From Falsochrobactrum tianjinense (lineage in GTDB: Bacteria; Pseudomonadota; Alphaproteobacteria; Rhizobiales; Rhizobiaceae): a stretch of 64,000 nt of DNA. How positions within the stretch are numbered: position 1 is the stretch's first letter; every line of letters starts with the position of its first letter. The notes beneath the pieces were generated by a model. The model searched no databases and was not told the DNA's origin. It saw only the letters and a list, made by a program, of their open reading frames with translations. A program made the translations under genes and the position numbers. This document shows positions 48,527 to 58,244 of this stretch, one piece after another. The stretch lies in assembly GCF_019100495.1 (NCBI RefSeq), contig NZ_JAHRVA010000004.1:124001-188000 (forward strand), written 5' to 3'.

Positions 48527-50542
48527 TTAACTGTCGAGGAACGAACGCAGCTTGCGCGAACGGCTCGGATGCTTGAGCTTGCGCAGCGCCTTCGCCTCAA
48601 TCTGACGGATACGTTCGCGCGTCACCGAGAACTGCTGACCGACTTCTTCCAGCGTGTGGTCGGTGTTCATGCCGATACCAAAGCGCATGCGCAGGACACG
48701 CTCCTCACGCGGCGTCAGCGATGCCAGAACGCGGGTCGTGGTATCGCGTAGGTTGGCCTGAATGGCCGCATCGATCGGCAGAAGCGCGTTCTTATCTTCG
48801 ATGAAATCGCCCAGATGTGAATCTTCCTCGTCGCCGACTGGCGTTTCGAGCGAGATCGGCTCCTTGGCGATTTTCAGAACCTTGCGCACTTTTTCGAGCG
48901 GCATGGCAAGCTTTTCCGCCAGTTCTTCCGGTGTCGGCTCCCGCCCGATCTCATGCAGCATCTGGCGCGATGTGCGAACGATCTTGTTGATCGTTTCGAT
49001 CATATGCACCGGAATACGAATGGTGCGCGCCTGATCGGCAATCGAACGGGTGATCGCTTGCCTGATCCACCACGTCGCATAGGTCGAGAACTTGTAACCC
49101 CGGCGATACTCAAACTTATCGACCGCTTTCATCAGGCCGATATTGCCTTCCTGAATAAGATCAAGGAACTGAAGTCCGCGGTTGGTGTACTTCTTGGCGA
49201 TGGAAATGACGAGACGCAGGTTAGCCTCCACCATTTCTTTCTTGGCAATGCTGGCTTCGCGCTCACCTTTTTGCACCTGATTGACGATGCGGCGGAATTC
49301 GCCGATCGAAATCGCGGTTTCGGTCGCCAGATTCTGAATCTCGCTGCGCAGACGCGCAATCGCATTTTCTTCTCTGGATGCGAATTCCTTCCAGCCGCGG
49401 GTAGTCAAGGTCGCAATACGGTCAACCCAGTTGGGGTCGAGTTCATGGCCCTGATATTCCCTGAGAAACTCCTCGCGGCGAACGCCAAAGGATTCGGCAA
49501 GCCGCAACAGCCTGCCTTCGTTCTGCACGAGGCGCTTGTTGATGTCGTAAAGCTGTTCGACCAGTTGCTCGATACGATTCTGGTTCAGCGACAGCGACTT
49601 AACAGCCTTGATAAGCTGGTCCTTGAGTTCCTTGTAGCGGCGCTCCTGGCTGGACGAAAGTTCGCCCGTGGCAGCAAGACGGCTTTCCACCTGCTGGTCC
49701 TGAAGCTTGCGCAGCTTGCGATAGGTATCGGCAATCAGGTCGAGCGTCTCCATGACCTGCGGACGCAGTTCGGCTTCCATGGCCGCCAGCGACAGGTTGG
49801 CTTCGTCCTCGTCGTCGTCCTCTTCTTCCGCAGCTGCGTCGCCGCCGACATTAGTGATGTCGTCATCATCGCGCGAACGGCGCGCAGATTTGTCATCACG
49901 CGGCTTTTCTTCTTCCACCCGCTCGATGGCAGGGGCCTGCTTGGCCTCGGGACCGGCATAAGTGGTTTCAAGATCGATGATCTCGCGCAGAAGAATATTG
50001 GCTTCGTTCAACTGGTCGCGCCAGATGATGATGGCCTGAAAGGTCAGCGGGCTTTCGCACAACCCGGCAATCATCGTTTCGCGGCCAGCCTCGATGCGCT
50101 TGGCAATAGCGATTTCGCCTTCGCGCGACAGGAGCTCAACTGTCCCCATTTCGCGCAGATACATGCGTACCGGATCGTCCGTGCGGTCGGTCGGCTCTTT
50201 CTTGGTGGTCGTGGCCGCAACGGCAGTGCCCGTTGCTTCGACCAGTTCACCGCCTTCTTCGCTTTCTTCCTCGTTGTCGTCGCGATCGTTGTCCTGCTCG
50301 TCGTCTTCAACGACGTTAATACCCATATCGGATAGCATGGACATCGTGTCTTCGATCTGCTCGGATGTCACTTCCTCGGAAGGCAGCACGGCATTCAGCT
50401 CGTCCATGGTGACGTAGCCGCGCTTCTTCGCAAGTTTGATCATCTTCTTGACAGCATCGTCAGAAAGGTCGAGAAGTGGTCCGTCGGTGGCACCTTCGCG
50501 CTCGACTTCGACTTCTTCGTTTTCCTTAACCTTCGTTGCCAT
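48527..50542 (-). CDS. rpoD: Primary sigma factor RpoD (sigma-70)
   Basis: Housekeeping sigma factor, 671 residues. Region 1.1 at the N-terminus ([20 protein letters not shown]) is followed by acidic low-complexity insertions (about residues 80-95 and 220-245). Region 1.2 contains [20 protein letters not shown]. Region 2 has [20 protein letters not shown] and [13 protein letters not shown], and region 4.2 has [17 protein letters not shown]. The ribosome site is GGAGACGAG. A 561-base gap lies between it and dnaG upstream. Confidence 0.98.
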   Translation of the reverse strand: MATKVKENEEVEVEREGATDGPLLDLSDDAVKKMIKLAKKRGYVTMDELNAVLPSEEVTSEQIEDTMSMLSDMGINVVEDDEQDNDRDDNEEESEEGGELVEATGTAVAATTTKKEPTDRTDDPVRMYLREMGTVELLSREGEIAIAKRIEAGRETMIAGLCESPLTFQAIIIWRDQLNEANILLREIIDLETTYAGPEAKQAPAIERVEEEKPRDDKSARRSRDDDDITNVGGDAAAEEEDDDEDEANLSLAAMEAELRPQVMETLDLIADTYRKLRKLQDQQVESRLAATGELSSSQERRYKELKDQLIKAVKSLSLNQNRIEQLVEQLYDINKRLVQNEGRLLRLAESFGVRREEFLREYQGHELDPNWVDRIATLTTRGWKEFASREENAIARLRSEIQNLATETAISIGEFRRIVNQVQKGEREASIAKKEMVEANLRLVISIAKKYTNRGLQFLDLIQEGNIGLMKAVDKFEYRRGYKFSTYATWWIRQAITRSIADQARTIRIPVHMIETINKIVRTSRQMLHEIGREPTPEELAEKLAMPLEKVRKVLKIAKEPISLETPVGDEEDSHLGDFIEDKNALLPIDAAIQANLRDTTTRVLASLTPREERVLRMRFGIGMNTDHTLEEVGQQFSVTRERIRQIEAKALRKLKHPSRSRKLRSFLDS

Positions 50543-51103
50543 ATTGCTCGTCTCCAGGCGACACCGGTCGCGTCTAAGATATATATAGAGTGGTCACGCG
50601 GTTTTGCGAGATTGCAATCCGCCGGTTAATTCTTCCGGAGCGCCATGCGTCTCCCTGGACGCTTCGCACTGCTCCGGTATTTTGAGACTTCCGCGCCGTT
50701 CTTTCAGAAAATCGCAAACGATTTCCAGACCTATTACGGTAGTAGCCAGTTCCCGTTAATGCCGAATTAACTCTACCGTCATCAGCGGACTTCATCGTCT
50801 CCAGTTTCTGTGGGTAGACCCGGAATTCACACGCGTTGGCCAGAAGAACGGATCAGGAGTCCACTTCGGGAACATCTATCGATATCAGTTCTGTAATCCT
50901 TGCTCGAACTGTCGTGATTCCGTCATTTATGCCACACATCAAGAGCGACTCACCTGATTCGGCCTTAAAAAGCGAATCATTTATTGTCGCAAGCCGCTAG
51001 AGGGCGGTCTCGCAATCATTAAACGGCCTCAATCCCGCATTTCCGGTCCGCATTTCCGGCGCTCTTCGGTACTTGCACCATTTCAGTGATTCGGTAATTC
51101 GAA
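50543..51103. other. Long rpoD upstream region with hairpin and direct repeats
   Basis: 561 bases between dnaG and rpoD. A nested hairpin spans 50635-50677: outer arms CCGGAG / CTCCGG and inner arms GCGTC / GACGC. Two direct copies of GCATTTCCGG (51037-51046 and 51050-51059) lie just after the dnaG stop. A 73-codon minus-strand frame (50574-50795) has no support. The region likely holds the rpoD promoter and a structured leader. Confidence 0.5.
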
Positions 51104-53089
51104 TCAAAAACCACCCGGCGGCCGACCGGATGACAGGCCAAAACCTTCAATAAGCGCCTCGGTTGCTTCGGCCTTCATGAGCTGGTTGCGAATATCTATA
51201 AGCCTCCCGAAAAGCTCGCCTGTCTCATCCGTTTCAAATGCCGCTTCTACCGCGCGCAATTCCTTATGTAGTGCGCGCGTACGCTGATGCAAGTGAAGCG
51301 CCTGACGCAGTGCCTCACGGGCATCGTCTTCCGCAGCCCGCGAGGTAGCTGGCCATAAGCGCGCCCCCTTGACCGATTGTTCCAGCGCTTCAATCGACTC
51401 GCCATGCCCCATATCGGCCAGGGCCCGGCGCATGGCGACCCCATCTTCGACATGATTCGAAGCAAGAATGTCGAGCAGGGAGACATGCAGGGATTTCAAC
51501 GCATCATGCCCAAGATCGAGGCTTGCCAGCGTTTCGAAATCCTCATCAATCAGCCGTGGGTGATTGATGAGGATGAGAATGATAACTGTCTCACGCAAAG
51601 GCGCGTGAGCGCCTGCTCCGGTCTTTCGCCCCTTCACAAGGGTCGAGCGGACGAGGCTATCCGAATATGCAAGCCGCCCGCCTGCGGCAAAGCCTGCGCC
51701 TCTGCCGCCCTGCCCGCGCCCTCTGTCTTGGCCGCGCCCCTTGTCCTGACCGCGATTGAATGTGCCGCCATGCTGGGCATTCTGCCTTCTTTGCCCGAAA
51801 AATACCTGCGCGCGATCACGCATTTCCTGGCCATAGTGGCGACGAATATCCTCATGCGCAATGCGGCTGGTAATCTCGCGCAGCCGCGCTTCCAATTCCG
51901 CACGCCGTTCTGGCGTGTCGAACACACCCGCCGTCGTTTCACGATTCCAGATCATGTCCACCAGCGCTCTGGCGTCCTGTAATACGGAATGAAACGCCGA
52001 AGAGCCTTCCGCCCGCACCAGATCGTCAGGATCCTGGCCTTCCGGCAGCAGTGCGAAACGCAAGGATTTCCCCGGCTGCAAGGTAGGCAAAGCCAGATCG
52101 GCGGCACGATATGCCGCGCGAAGACCTGCGCCGTCGCCATCGAAGCACAGAATCGGCTCGGGACTGATGCGCCACAAAAGCTCAAGCTGCTCTTCCGTCA
52201 AGGCCGTACCGAGCGGGGCAACCGCCTGATTGATACCCGCCTGTGCCAGCGCGATCACATCCATATAGCCTTCGACCGCGACGATGGGCTTTGCCGCCTC
52301 GCCGCCCTGCGGCTGGCAGGCTTTGCGCGCGCGCAGGGCATTATAAAGCACCCGCCCCTTGTGAAAGAGTTCGGTTTCGGGAGAATTAAGATATTTTGCC
52401 GGTGCGTCGGCAGAAAGCGCGCGCCCGCCAAAGGCGATAATTCGCCCGCGCAAATCCTCGATCGGAAACATGATGCGGTCGCGGAAGCGATCATAGGAAA
52501 CTGCAATGCCTTCACCGTGAACCACAAGACCACAAGCTTCAATCTGCTCGCGGGAAATACCTTTGCCCGCCAGAAACTCCTTGAGCGCATTGCGTGATTC
52601 CGGCGCATAGCCGATGCGGAAACTCTGCTGCGTGGCGCTCGAAAGCCCGCGATCGCGCAAATAGGCGCGCGCCTTTGCGCCCGCCGCACTCTGCAACTGG
52701 CTTTCAAAGAACTGCGCGGCCAGCTCCATCGCATCGTAGAGCGTCGCACGCTGCGCCTCTCGCTTTTCCATTTCCGGATCGCGCGCGGGCATCGGTACGC
52801 CTGCCATATCGGCAACGCGCTGGACCGCTTCCGGAAAACTCAGCCCTTCCAGATCGGTCAGGAACTTGAAATGGTCGCCGGTCACGCCGCAACCGAAACA
52901 ATGGTAGCGTCCCTTGCGATCCTCACAGTGAAAGCTCGGCGTTTTCTCGCCATGAAACGGGCAGCAAGCCCAGAAATCACCCTTTTGGGGATTACTCTTT
53001 TTGCGATCGAACGTAACGCGCGTCCCGACCAGCGTCGAGATGGGAACGCGGTCTCTGAGCTCATCGAGAAAAGAGGGCGGGAAACGCAT
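51104..53089 (-). CDS. dnaG: DNA primase DnaG
   Basis: Makes RNA primers at the fork. The zinc finger CPFHGEKTPSFHC ... YHCFGCG lies near residues 40-65. The RNA polymerase core with TOPRIM follows: VAVEGYMDVIALAQAG (catalytic Glu) and ILCFDGDGAGLRAAYRA (Asp pair). The C-terminal helicase-binding domain is present (about residues 500-661). Between them, at about residues 443-466, is a Gly/Arg/Gln-rich linker. The start MRFPPSFLDELRDRVP gives 661 residues; the frame is open 28 codons further. Confidence 0.97.
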   Translation of the reverse strand: MRFPPSFLDELRDRVPISTLVGTRVTFDRKKSNPQKGDFWACCPFHGEKTPSFHCEDRKGRYHCFGCGVTGDHFKFLTDLEGLSFPEAVQRVADMAGVPMPARDPEMEKREAQRATLYDAMELAAQFFESQLQSAAGAKARAYLRDRGLSSATQQSFRIGYAPESRNALKEFLAGKGISREQIEACGLVVHGEGIAVSYDRFRDRIMFPIEDLRGRIIAFGGRALSADAPAKYLNSPETELFHKGRVLYNALRARKACQPQGGEAAKPIVAVEGYMDVIALAQAGINQAVAPLGTALTEEQLELLWRISPEPILCFDGDGAGLRAAYRAADLALPTLQPGKSLRFALLPEGQDPDDLVRAEGSSAFHSVLQDARALVDMIWNRETTAGVFDTPERRAELEARLREITSRIAHEDIRRHYGQEMRDRAQVFFGQRRQNAQHGGTFNRGQDKGRGQDRGRGQGGRGAGFAAGGRLAYSDSLVRSTLVKGRKTGAGAHAPLRETVIILILINHPRLIDEDFETLASLDLGHDALKSLHVSLLDILASNHVEDGVAMRRALADMGHGESIEALEQSVKGARLWPATSRAAEDDAREALRQALHLHQRTRALHKELRAVEAAFETDETGELFGRLIDIRNQLMKAEATEALIEGFGLSSGRPPGGF

Positions 53090-53288
53090 TGTGATTGTCA
53101 CTTTCAGGTCAGGCAGGCATGGTAACTGCTCGGCAGAGGGCCAGCACTTGCCCCGCCGCATCACGGTCGCCAATCCAGATTATATAGCTGCACCAGAATA
53201 TAGGCATGATGGAGCATACAGTCCATCGCGCATAAGCCGCGTCCCCGCTAATCACATGGTCATGAGCCTCGGCAGGGCTATCATAAAA

Positions 53289-53306
53289 CTGTCATGTAAT
53301 TGTCAC
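53289..53306 (+). promoter_or_regulatory. Pho-box-like site upstream of the Na/Pi transporter gene
   Basis: CTGTCAT-GTAA-TTGTCAC: the first half is a perfect match to the PhoB half-site CTGTCAT, the second 5 of 7, with the correct four-base spacer. It is 142 bases before the GTG start. I see no good -10 at the expected distance, so direct promoter control is likely but not complete from sequence alone. Confidence 0.6.
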
Positions 53307-53447
53307 AATGACGCTGCAACGCTTGATCTACAGATACTTCAAGTCCATATTTCTTGCGCGATCTGATCAGACGGAACGTATTTTTCTCTTTTATAGCGTA
53401 GACTTACCAGAGCAAGTTCTGCTCCCTCCAGTCAGAAAGGATTTTTC

Positions 53448-55124
53448 GTGAACGGTTCTCTGGTCCTTCTGCATCTGGCCGGCGCTGTCGCCCTCCTGTT
53501 GTGGGCTACCCGTATGGTGCGCACCGGCGTGGAGCGCGCCTATGGCGATCGCTTGCGCAGACGCTTGCGCAACCAGATGCAAAACCCGCTACTGGCAATT
53601 GCCTTCGGTCTGTTTCTTGCAATCGCCCTGCAAAGTTCAACCGCGGTCACGCTTCTTGTCGGCTCATTTGTCGGGTCGGGCTTCGTCAGCGGCGTTGTGG
53701 GCCTGATGGCCGTTCGCGGCGGCGAACTCGGTTCCGCCCTTGTCGTCAAAATCCTCAGCTACGATCTAACCCTGCTGGTGCCGATCTGCCTTGTCGCGGG
53801 AACGACTATTTTCATGACCACCGAACGGCGCGACTGGCGACAGATCGGGCGCGTTCTGATTGGTGTCGGCCTGCTCATCCTCTCGCTGGAAATGACGGGA
53901 CAAGCGACCGAACCGCTGCGCCAGAGCGCGCTTCTCCCTGTCATCGTGGATTATCTTTCCGGCGATCCAGTCACCGCCTATCTTCTTGCGGCACTGATGA
54001 CATGGCTGTTTCATTCGAGTATTGCCGCGGTCATTCTGCTCACGACTTTCGCTTCGCGCGGATTGATCCAGCCTGAACTTGCCGTGGTGATGGTGCTGGG
54101 CGTCAATCTCGGTTCGTCCATCATCGCCCCCATCCTGACACGCAACGCGCCACCGGAAACCCGTGTGGTTCCGCTTGGCAATCTGCTGATGCGCGGTGTT
54201 GGCTCACTCATCATCCTGATTCTACTGGAAACTTTCCATCCGCCAGTTGCTTTCCTGGGCAGCGATCCAGTGACGCAGGTGGTCAATGCCCATATTCTGT
54301 TTAATGCCATCGTCATGATTGCGGGCATTCCGCTGTCGCGGCTTGTTTTACGCACGACCGAAGCCCTCGTCCATCTCAATGCAAACAAGAATGCGCCCGC
54401 CCAGCCCATTGATCTAGAAGAATACAGTGCGCTCGATACCGGGGTTCTCGACCGGCCCTCACAAGCCCTTGCCAATGCGACGCGCGAAGTAATCGGCGTT
54501 TGCGATACCATCGACGTCATGCTGCGGCGCATTATCGAGCTTTACGAAAAGCCCGATCAGCAGCACATCGATGAGCTTGCTGCGCTCGACGACCGGGTAG
54601 ACAATAAACATGCCGCCATCAAACTCTATCTCTCCAGACTGGCGACCCATGAACTCAATGATTTCGAATCCCTGCGCATGCAGGAGTTGATGGGCGCCTG
54701 CATCAAGCTCGAACAGGTCGGCGACATCATCGTGCGCAACATGCTCGTGCATGTGCAAAAGAAGATGGACCATCAGCTTGAATTCACCGACGACGGCTGG
54801 GAAGAACTGAGCCATTTTCACGCAATGGTGCTTGCCAATGCGCATATGGCTTTCAATGTCGTGGTCTCGCGCGACGGGCGCACCGCGCGCCAACTGGTGC
54901 AAGAAAAAGACCGCCTGCGCGAGCTTGAAAAACAGACCAGCCTGCGCCATTTCTCGCGCCTGCGCGAAGGAACGACACGCAGCATTGAAACAAGCGCCAT
55001 TCATCTCGATACGATCCGCGATCTCAAGCAGATCAATTCACTACTGGCCTCAATGGCCTATCCGGTTCTCGAAGAACAGGGATTGCTCGGCGAAACCCGC
55101 CTCAAGGCCGCAAAGCAGAGCTAA
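53448..55124 (+). CDS. Na/Pi cotransporter family protein with PhoU-like C-terminal domain
   Basis: 558 residues starting at GTG behind AGAAAGGA. The first Na_Pi_cotrans repeat contains IALQSSTAVTLLVGSFVGSG; the second repeat has LFHSSIAAVILL and VMVLGVNLGSSIIAP. About nine membrane segments run to residue 310, then a long helical PhoU-like region (EVIGVCDTIDVMLRRIIELY). It is expected to move inorganic phosphate, with the direction unsure: some YjbB-type members export. The Pho-box-like site at 53289 supports a phosphate role. Confidence 0.88.
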   Translation: MNGSLVLLHLAGAVALLLWATRMVRTGVERAYGDRLRRRLRNQMQNPLLAIAFGLFLAIALQSSTAVTLLVGSFVGSGFVSGVVGLMAVRGGELGSALVVKILSYDLTLLVPICLVAGTTIFMTTERRDWRQIGRVLIGVGLLILSLEMTGQATEPLRQSALLPVIVDYLSGDPVTAYLLAALMTWLFHSSIAAVILLTTFASRGLIQPELAVVMVLGVNLGSSIIAPILTRNAPPETRVVPLGNLLMRGVGSLIILILLETFHPPVAFLGSDPVTQVVNAHILFNAIVMIAGIPLSRLVLRTTEALVHLNANKNAPAQPIDLEEYSALDTGVLDRPSQALANATREVIGVCDTIDVMLRRIIELYEKPDQQHIDELAALDDRVDNKHAAIKLYLSRLATHELNDFESLRMQELMGACIKLEQVGDIIVRNMLVHVQKKMDHQLEFTDDGWEELSHFHAMVLANAHMAFNVVVSRDGRTARQLVQEKDRLRELEKQTSLRHFSRLREGTTRSIETSAIHLDTIRDLKQINSLLASMAYPVLEEQGLLGETRLKAAKQS

Positions 55125-55127
55125 GCG

Positions 55128-55161
55128 ATTCCGGCAAAGCGTCTCACGCTTTTGCCGGAAT
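55128..55161. terminator. Hairpin between converging Na/Pi gene and yqeY
   Basis: ATTCCGGCAAAGCGT-CTC-ACGCTTTTGCCGGAAT: 15-base arms with one bulged T, starting three bases after the transporter stop. There is no U-run on either side, so it may act as a transcript stabiliser or a Rho-aided stop. Confidence 0.6.
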
Positions 55162-55173
55162 TACTGGAATATC

Positions 55174-55626
55174 CTATTGCAGAAGCGTCTTGATCAGCGC
55201 ACTCGCTTTGCTGAAATCCATCTGGCCCGCATAGCGCTCCTTGAGAGCCGCCATGCATTTTCCCATATCGCGTAGACCCTGCGCGCCGATTTCCGCAATC
55301 ACCGCTTCGCAAGCCGTCTTGATCTCGCCTTCGCTCATTTGCGCGGGCAGGAAATCATTGATAATCACAATTTCTTCGCGCTCGGCTTCAGCGAGTTCGA
55401 GGCGATTGCCTTCCTCGTAAATGCGCGCAGATTCCTCACGCTGCTTGACCATTTTACCTAGGATGCCCAACAGTTCTTCGTCTTCCACCGGGTCCTTACC
55501 CGCCGTGCGATTGGCGATATCGCGGTCCTTGACGGCAGCCATAATAAGGCGGAGCGTCGACACGCGGCGCTTCTCCTGCGCCTTCAATGCGATAGTGAGT
55601 GCCTGAGAAATCTCCTGGCGAAGCAT
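55174..55626 (-). CDS. yqeY: GatB/YqeY domain-containing protein
   Basis: 150 residues of helical GatB-tail fold: TLRLIMAAVKDRDIA, ILGKMVKQREESARIY, INDFLPAQMSEGEIK and DMGKCMAALKERYAGQMD are family features. Members resemble the tRNA-binding tail of GatB and are commonly linked with dnaG/rpoD; here the Na/Pi gene lies between. The precise function is unknown. The ribosome site is AGGAGAG. Confidence 0.94.
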   Translation of the reverse strand: MLRQEISQALTIALKAQEKRRVSTLRLIMAAVKDRDIANRTAGKDPVEDEELLGILGKMVKQREESARIYEEGNRLELAEAEREEIVIINDFLPAQMSEGEIKTACEAVIAEIGAQGLRDMGKCMAALKERYAGQMDFSKASALIKTLLQ

Positions 55627-56030
55627 AGGTCTCTCCTGAGAGTGTTATAGCGTCTTGGTGCATTCGGACGGATACATGACGGTCTCGTTATCGATATCTT
55701 CTATGCGCAAGCTGGCCCATAAAGCAATTGTCGACACCATTCGCAAAACAAATGCACAATGTTTAGTGCCATTATTTTCTAAAACCATGCTCTCTGGCGA
55801 TTGACCTGGCCACCAAGTTTCTCTATTGCTTGAGGCTTAGCAGGACATCGGCACGCGCTCGCGGCGGGAAAGTTTAACCCCGCTGCTTTTTGGCGCGTAT
55901 ATGGCTCTAAAAGCTCCCTCTTTTCAAGGTGCCCTTTACAGGCAATTGAAATCGGATGCGTGCCGCGTGACTGGAACATCTTAGAATGCGCGCCTGAAGG
56001 CAAGCGCGAAACCAAGCAGGAGTGCACGCC
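55627..56030. other. Divergent intergenic region, yqeY / carA
   Basis: 404 bases. I find no small gene, RNA or clear hairpin terminator. The large minus-strand frame across this region is the shadow of carA. The promoters of yqeY and carA must lie here, but I cannot place them. Confidence 0.4.
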
Positions 56031-57254
56031 ATGACCGAAGTCCCATCCAAGACCGCACCCTGGACGGTTGCAAAGCGAACTGGCGTTCTTGTCCTCGCTG
56101 ATGGAACCGTGATCGAAGGCATGGGCCTCGGAGCGGCGGGCGCGATCGAAGCTGAAGTGGTCTTCAATACCGCCCTCACCGGCTATCAGGAAATCCTGAC
56201 CGATCCGTCTTATGCCAGCCAGATCGTCACCTTCACCTTCCCCCATATCGGCAATGTCGGAACCAATGCCGAGGATATCGAAGACCTGACTCCCGCCAAC
56301 CGCTACGGCCCGGTGGGCGCGATTTTCAAGGCTGACATTACCTCGCCATCCAATTTTCGTTCCACCCAGAATCTCGATAATTGGCTGAAAAGCCGCGGAG
56401 TCGTTGCGCTTGCCGGAATCGACACCCGCGCCCTCACAGCACTTATTCGCGAGCGTGGCGCGCAAAATGCTATTATCGCCCATGACCCGGATGGCAATTT
56501 CGACATCAAGGGGCTGAAAGCTCGCGCCGCAAACTGGAGTGGACTTGAAAAGGTCGATCTTGCAAAGGAAGTCACCGTCGGCCAAAGCCTCGTCTGGAAG
56601 GAAACCCCTTGGACCATCGATAATGGTCATGGCGAGCAAACCGCACCGGAATATAATATCGTAGCGCTCGATTTCGGCGTAAAGCGTAATATCCTGCGCC
56701 TGCTCACAGGTCTGGGCGCGAAAGTCACGGTACTACCCGCAACCGCCACGGCGGAAGACATTCTGGCCTATAATCCCGACGGCGTCTTCCTTTCAAACGG
56801 TCCCGGCGATCCGGCGGCGACCGGAGAATATGCAGTTCCTGAAATCCAGAAACTTATTGATACTGGCCTGCCGATTTTTGGCATTTGCCTCGGCCATCAA
56901 ATATTGGCGCTCGCGCTTGGCGCAAAGACCGAGAAAATGCATCAGGGCCATCATGGTGCAAACCATCCCGTTAAGGACTACACGACCGGCAAGGTCGAAA
57001 TCGTCTCGATGAATCACGGCTTTGCGGTTGATTCCGACAGCCTGCCCGAACATGTGGAAGAAACCCACGTCTCGCTTTTCGACGGTACCAATTGCGGTCT
57101 GAGCGTCGTCGGAAAGCCGATCTTCTCCGTACAGCACCACCCGGAAGCATCGCCCGGACCGCAGGATTCGCATTATCTCTTCCGCCGCTTCATCAACCTG
57201 ATCCGTGAGAAGAAAGGCAAAGCCCCGCTTCCTGAACGTGAAGAAGCTGCCTGA
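56031..57254 (+). CDS. carA: Carbamoyl-phosphate synthase small chain CarA
   Basis: Glutaminase subunit that passes ammonia to CarB for carbamoyl phosphate (arginine and pyrimidines). The N-terminal domain shows GVLVLADGTVIEG, FNTALTGYQEILTDPSY and FTFPHIGNVG. The class I amidotransferase part has GPGDP, the catalytic Cys in FGICLGHQILALALG and the His-Glu in QHHPEASPGP. The ATG at 56031 has AGGAG eight bases away (407 residues); a GTG three codons up is less likely. carB is not adjacent: a metallopeptidase gene lies between. Confidence 0.97.
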   Translation: MTEVPSKTAPWTVAKRTGVLVLADGTVIEGMGLGAAGAIEAEVVFNTALTGYQEILTDPSYASQIVTFTFPHIGNVGTNAEDIEDLTPANRYGPVGAIFKADITSPSNFRSTQNLDNWLKSRGVVALAGIDTRALTALIRERGAQNAIIAHDPDGNFDIKGLKARAANWSGLEKVDLAKEVTVGQSLVWKETPWTIDNGHGEQTAPEYNIVALDFGVKRNILRLLTGLGAKVTVLPATATAEDILAYNPDGVFLSNGPGDPAATGEYAVPEIQKLIDTGLPIFGICLGHQILALALGAKTEKMHQGHHGANHPVKDYTTGKVEIVSMNHGFAVDSDSLPEHVEETHVSLFDGTNCGLSVVGKPIFSVQHHPEASPGPQDSHYLFRRFINLIREKKGKAPLPEREEAA

Positions 57255-57294
57255 ATCAAATACTGAAAATCTTTCGTTAACCCACTGTTAACAA

Positions 57295-57328
57295 AAAAAG
57301 CCGGAGCATTCGCCCCGGCTTTTTGTTT
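57295..57328. terminator. Bidirectional terminator after carA
   Basis: AAAAAGCCGG / CCGGCTTTTT ten-base perfect stem with a ten-base loop and T-runs on both strands; it serves carA and the converging metallopeptidase gene, whose stop it touches. Confidence 0.88.
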
Positions 57329-58244
57329 AAACATCGCCGCTGAACGTATCGCATGCATCCAGTTTGCCGCTCTCGAAACCGCGCTGGAACCACTTGGCAC
57401 GCTGAGCGGAGGTGCCGTGGTTGAAACTATCCGGCACGACATAACCCTGACTGCGGCGTTGCAGTGTATCATCGCCGATCTGGTGCGCCGCATTCAGCGC
57501 TTCCTCTAGGTCACCGCTTTCGAGAATACCCTTCTGCTCGGTGTAGTAACCCCAGACACCTGCAAAGCAGTCGGCCTGAAGCTCGACCCGCACGGACATC
57601 TGGTTTGCCTGCGTCTCGCTCATTGACTGACGCATCTCATTGAATTTTGGCAGGATACCAAGAAGGTTCTGGACGTGGTGGCCGACTTCATGCGCCAGCA
57701 CATAGGCCTGCGCGAAATCACCCGAGGCGTCGAAACGATTGGCAAGCTCGTTGAAGAATGTCAGGTCGATATAGAGCTTGCGGTCGCCGGGGCAGTAGAA
57801 CGGCCCCGACGCCGCCGAAGCGAGGCCGCAGGCAGAACGCACTGAACCGGAAAAGAGAACCATGGTCGGCACCGTATAGGTCTGCCCGCGCGACTGGAAA
57901 ATGCCGCTCCACACATCCTCGGTTTCCGCCAGCACGGTCCGGGCGAATTGCGTCGTCTCGTCATTGGAAACCGTGCCGCCTTCGGTCGCCGTACGGCCAC
58001 CACCCTGCTGCGTCTGGACGCCAGAGCCGACACTGCCGTCACCGAACAGAATCGGCAATGGATCGATGCCTACGGCTCTCAATACAAAGAACATCACTAC
58101 AAGAATGAGTATGCCGGAAATGCCGCCGCCCCGCACAATCCGGAAGCCCGGCCCTCCCATTCCGCCGCCACGGCCAATACCCCCGCCCTGCTGTCCGCGC
58201 AGGTCTTCCACATTGTCGCTTTGTCTACGGCCTTGCCAGCGCAT
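57327..58244 (-). CDS. Neutral zinc metallopeptidase (YpfJ family)
   Basis: 305 residues. A Gly/Arg-rich N-terminus (DLRGQQGGGIGRGGGMGG) is followed by one membrane segment (about residues 43-62, GILILVVMFFVLRAVGI). The Zn_peptidase domain shows YCPGDRKLYIDLTFF, the zinc motif LAHEVGHHVQN and RVELQADCFAGVWGYY. The topology suggests a periplasmic catalytic domain. The substrate is unknown. Confidence 0.9.
   Translation of the reverse strand: MRWQGRRQSDNVEDLRGQQGGGIGRGGGMGGPGFRIVRGGGISGILILVVMFFVLRAVGIDPLPILFGDGSVGSGVQTQQGGGRTATEGGTVSNDETTQFARTVLAETEDVWSGIFQSRGQTYTVPTMVLFSGSVRSACGLASAASGPFYCPGDRKLYIDLTFFNELANRFDASGDFAQAYVLAHEVGHHVQNLLGILPKFNEMRQSMSETQANQMSVRVELQADCFAGVWGYYTEQKGILESGDLEEALNAAHQIGDDTLQRRSQGYVVPDSFNHGTSAQRAKWFQRGFESGKLDACDTFSGDV

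Noticed and set aside
50574-50795. 73-codon minus-strand frame upstream of rpoD
   Set aside because: No ribosome site, no likeness, and it spans the nested hairpin; more likely leader DNA.
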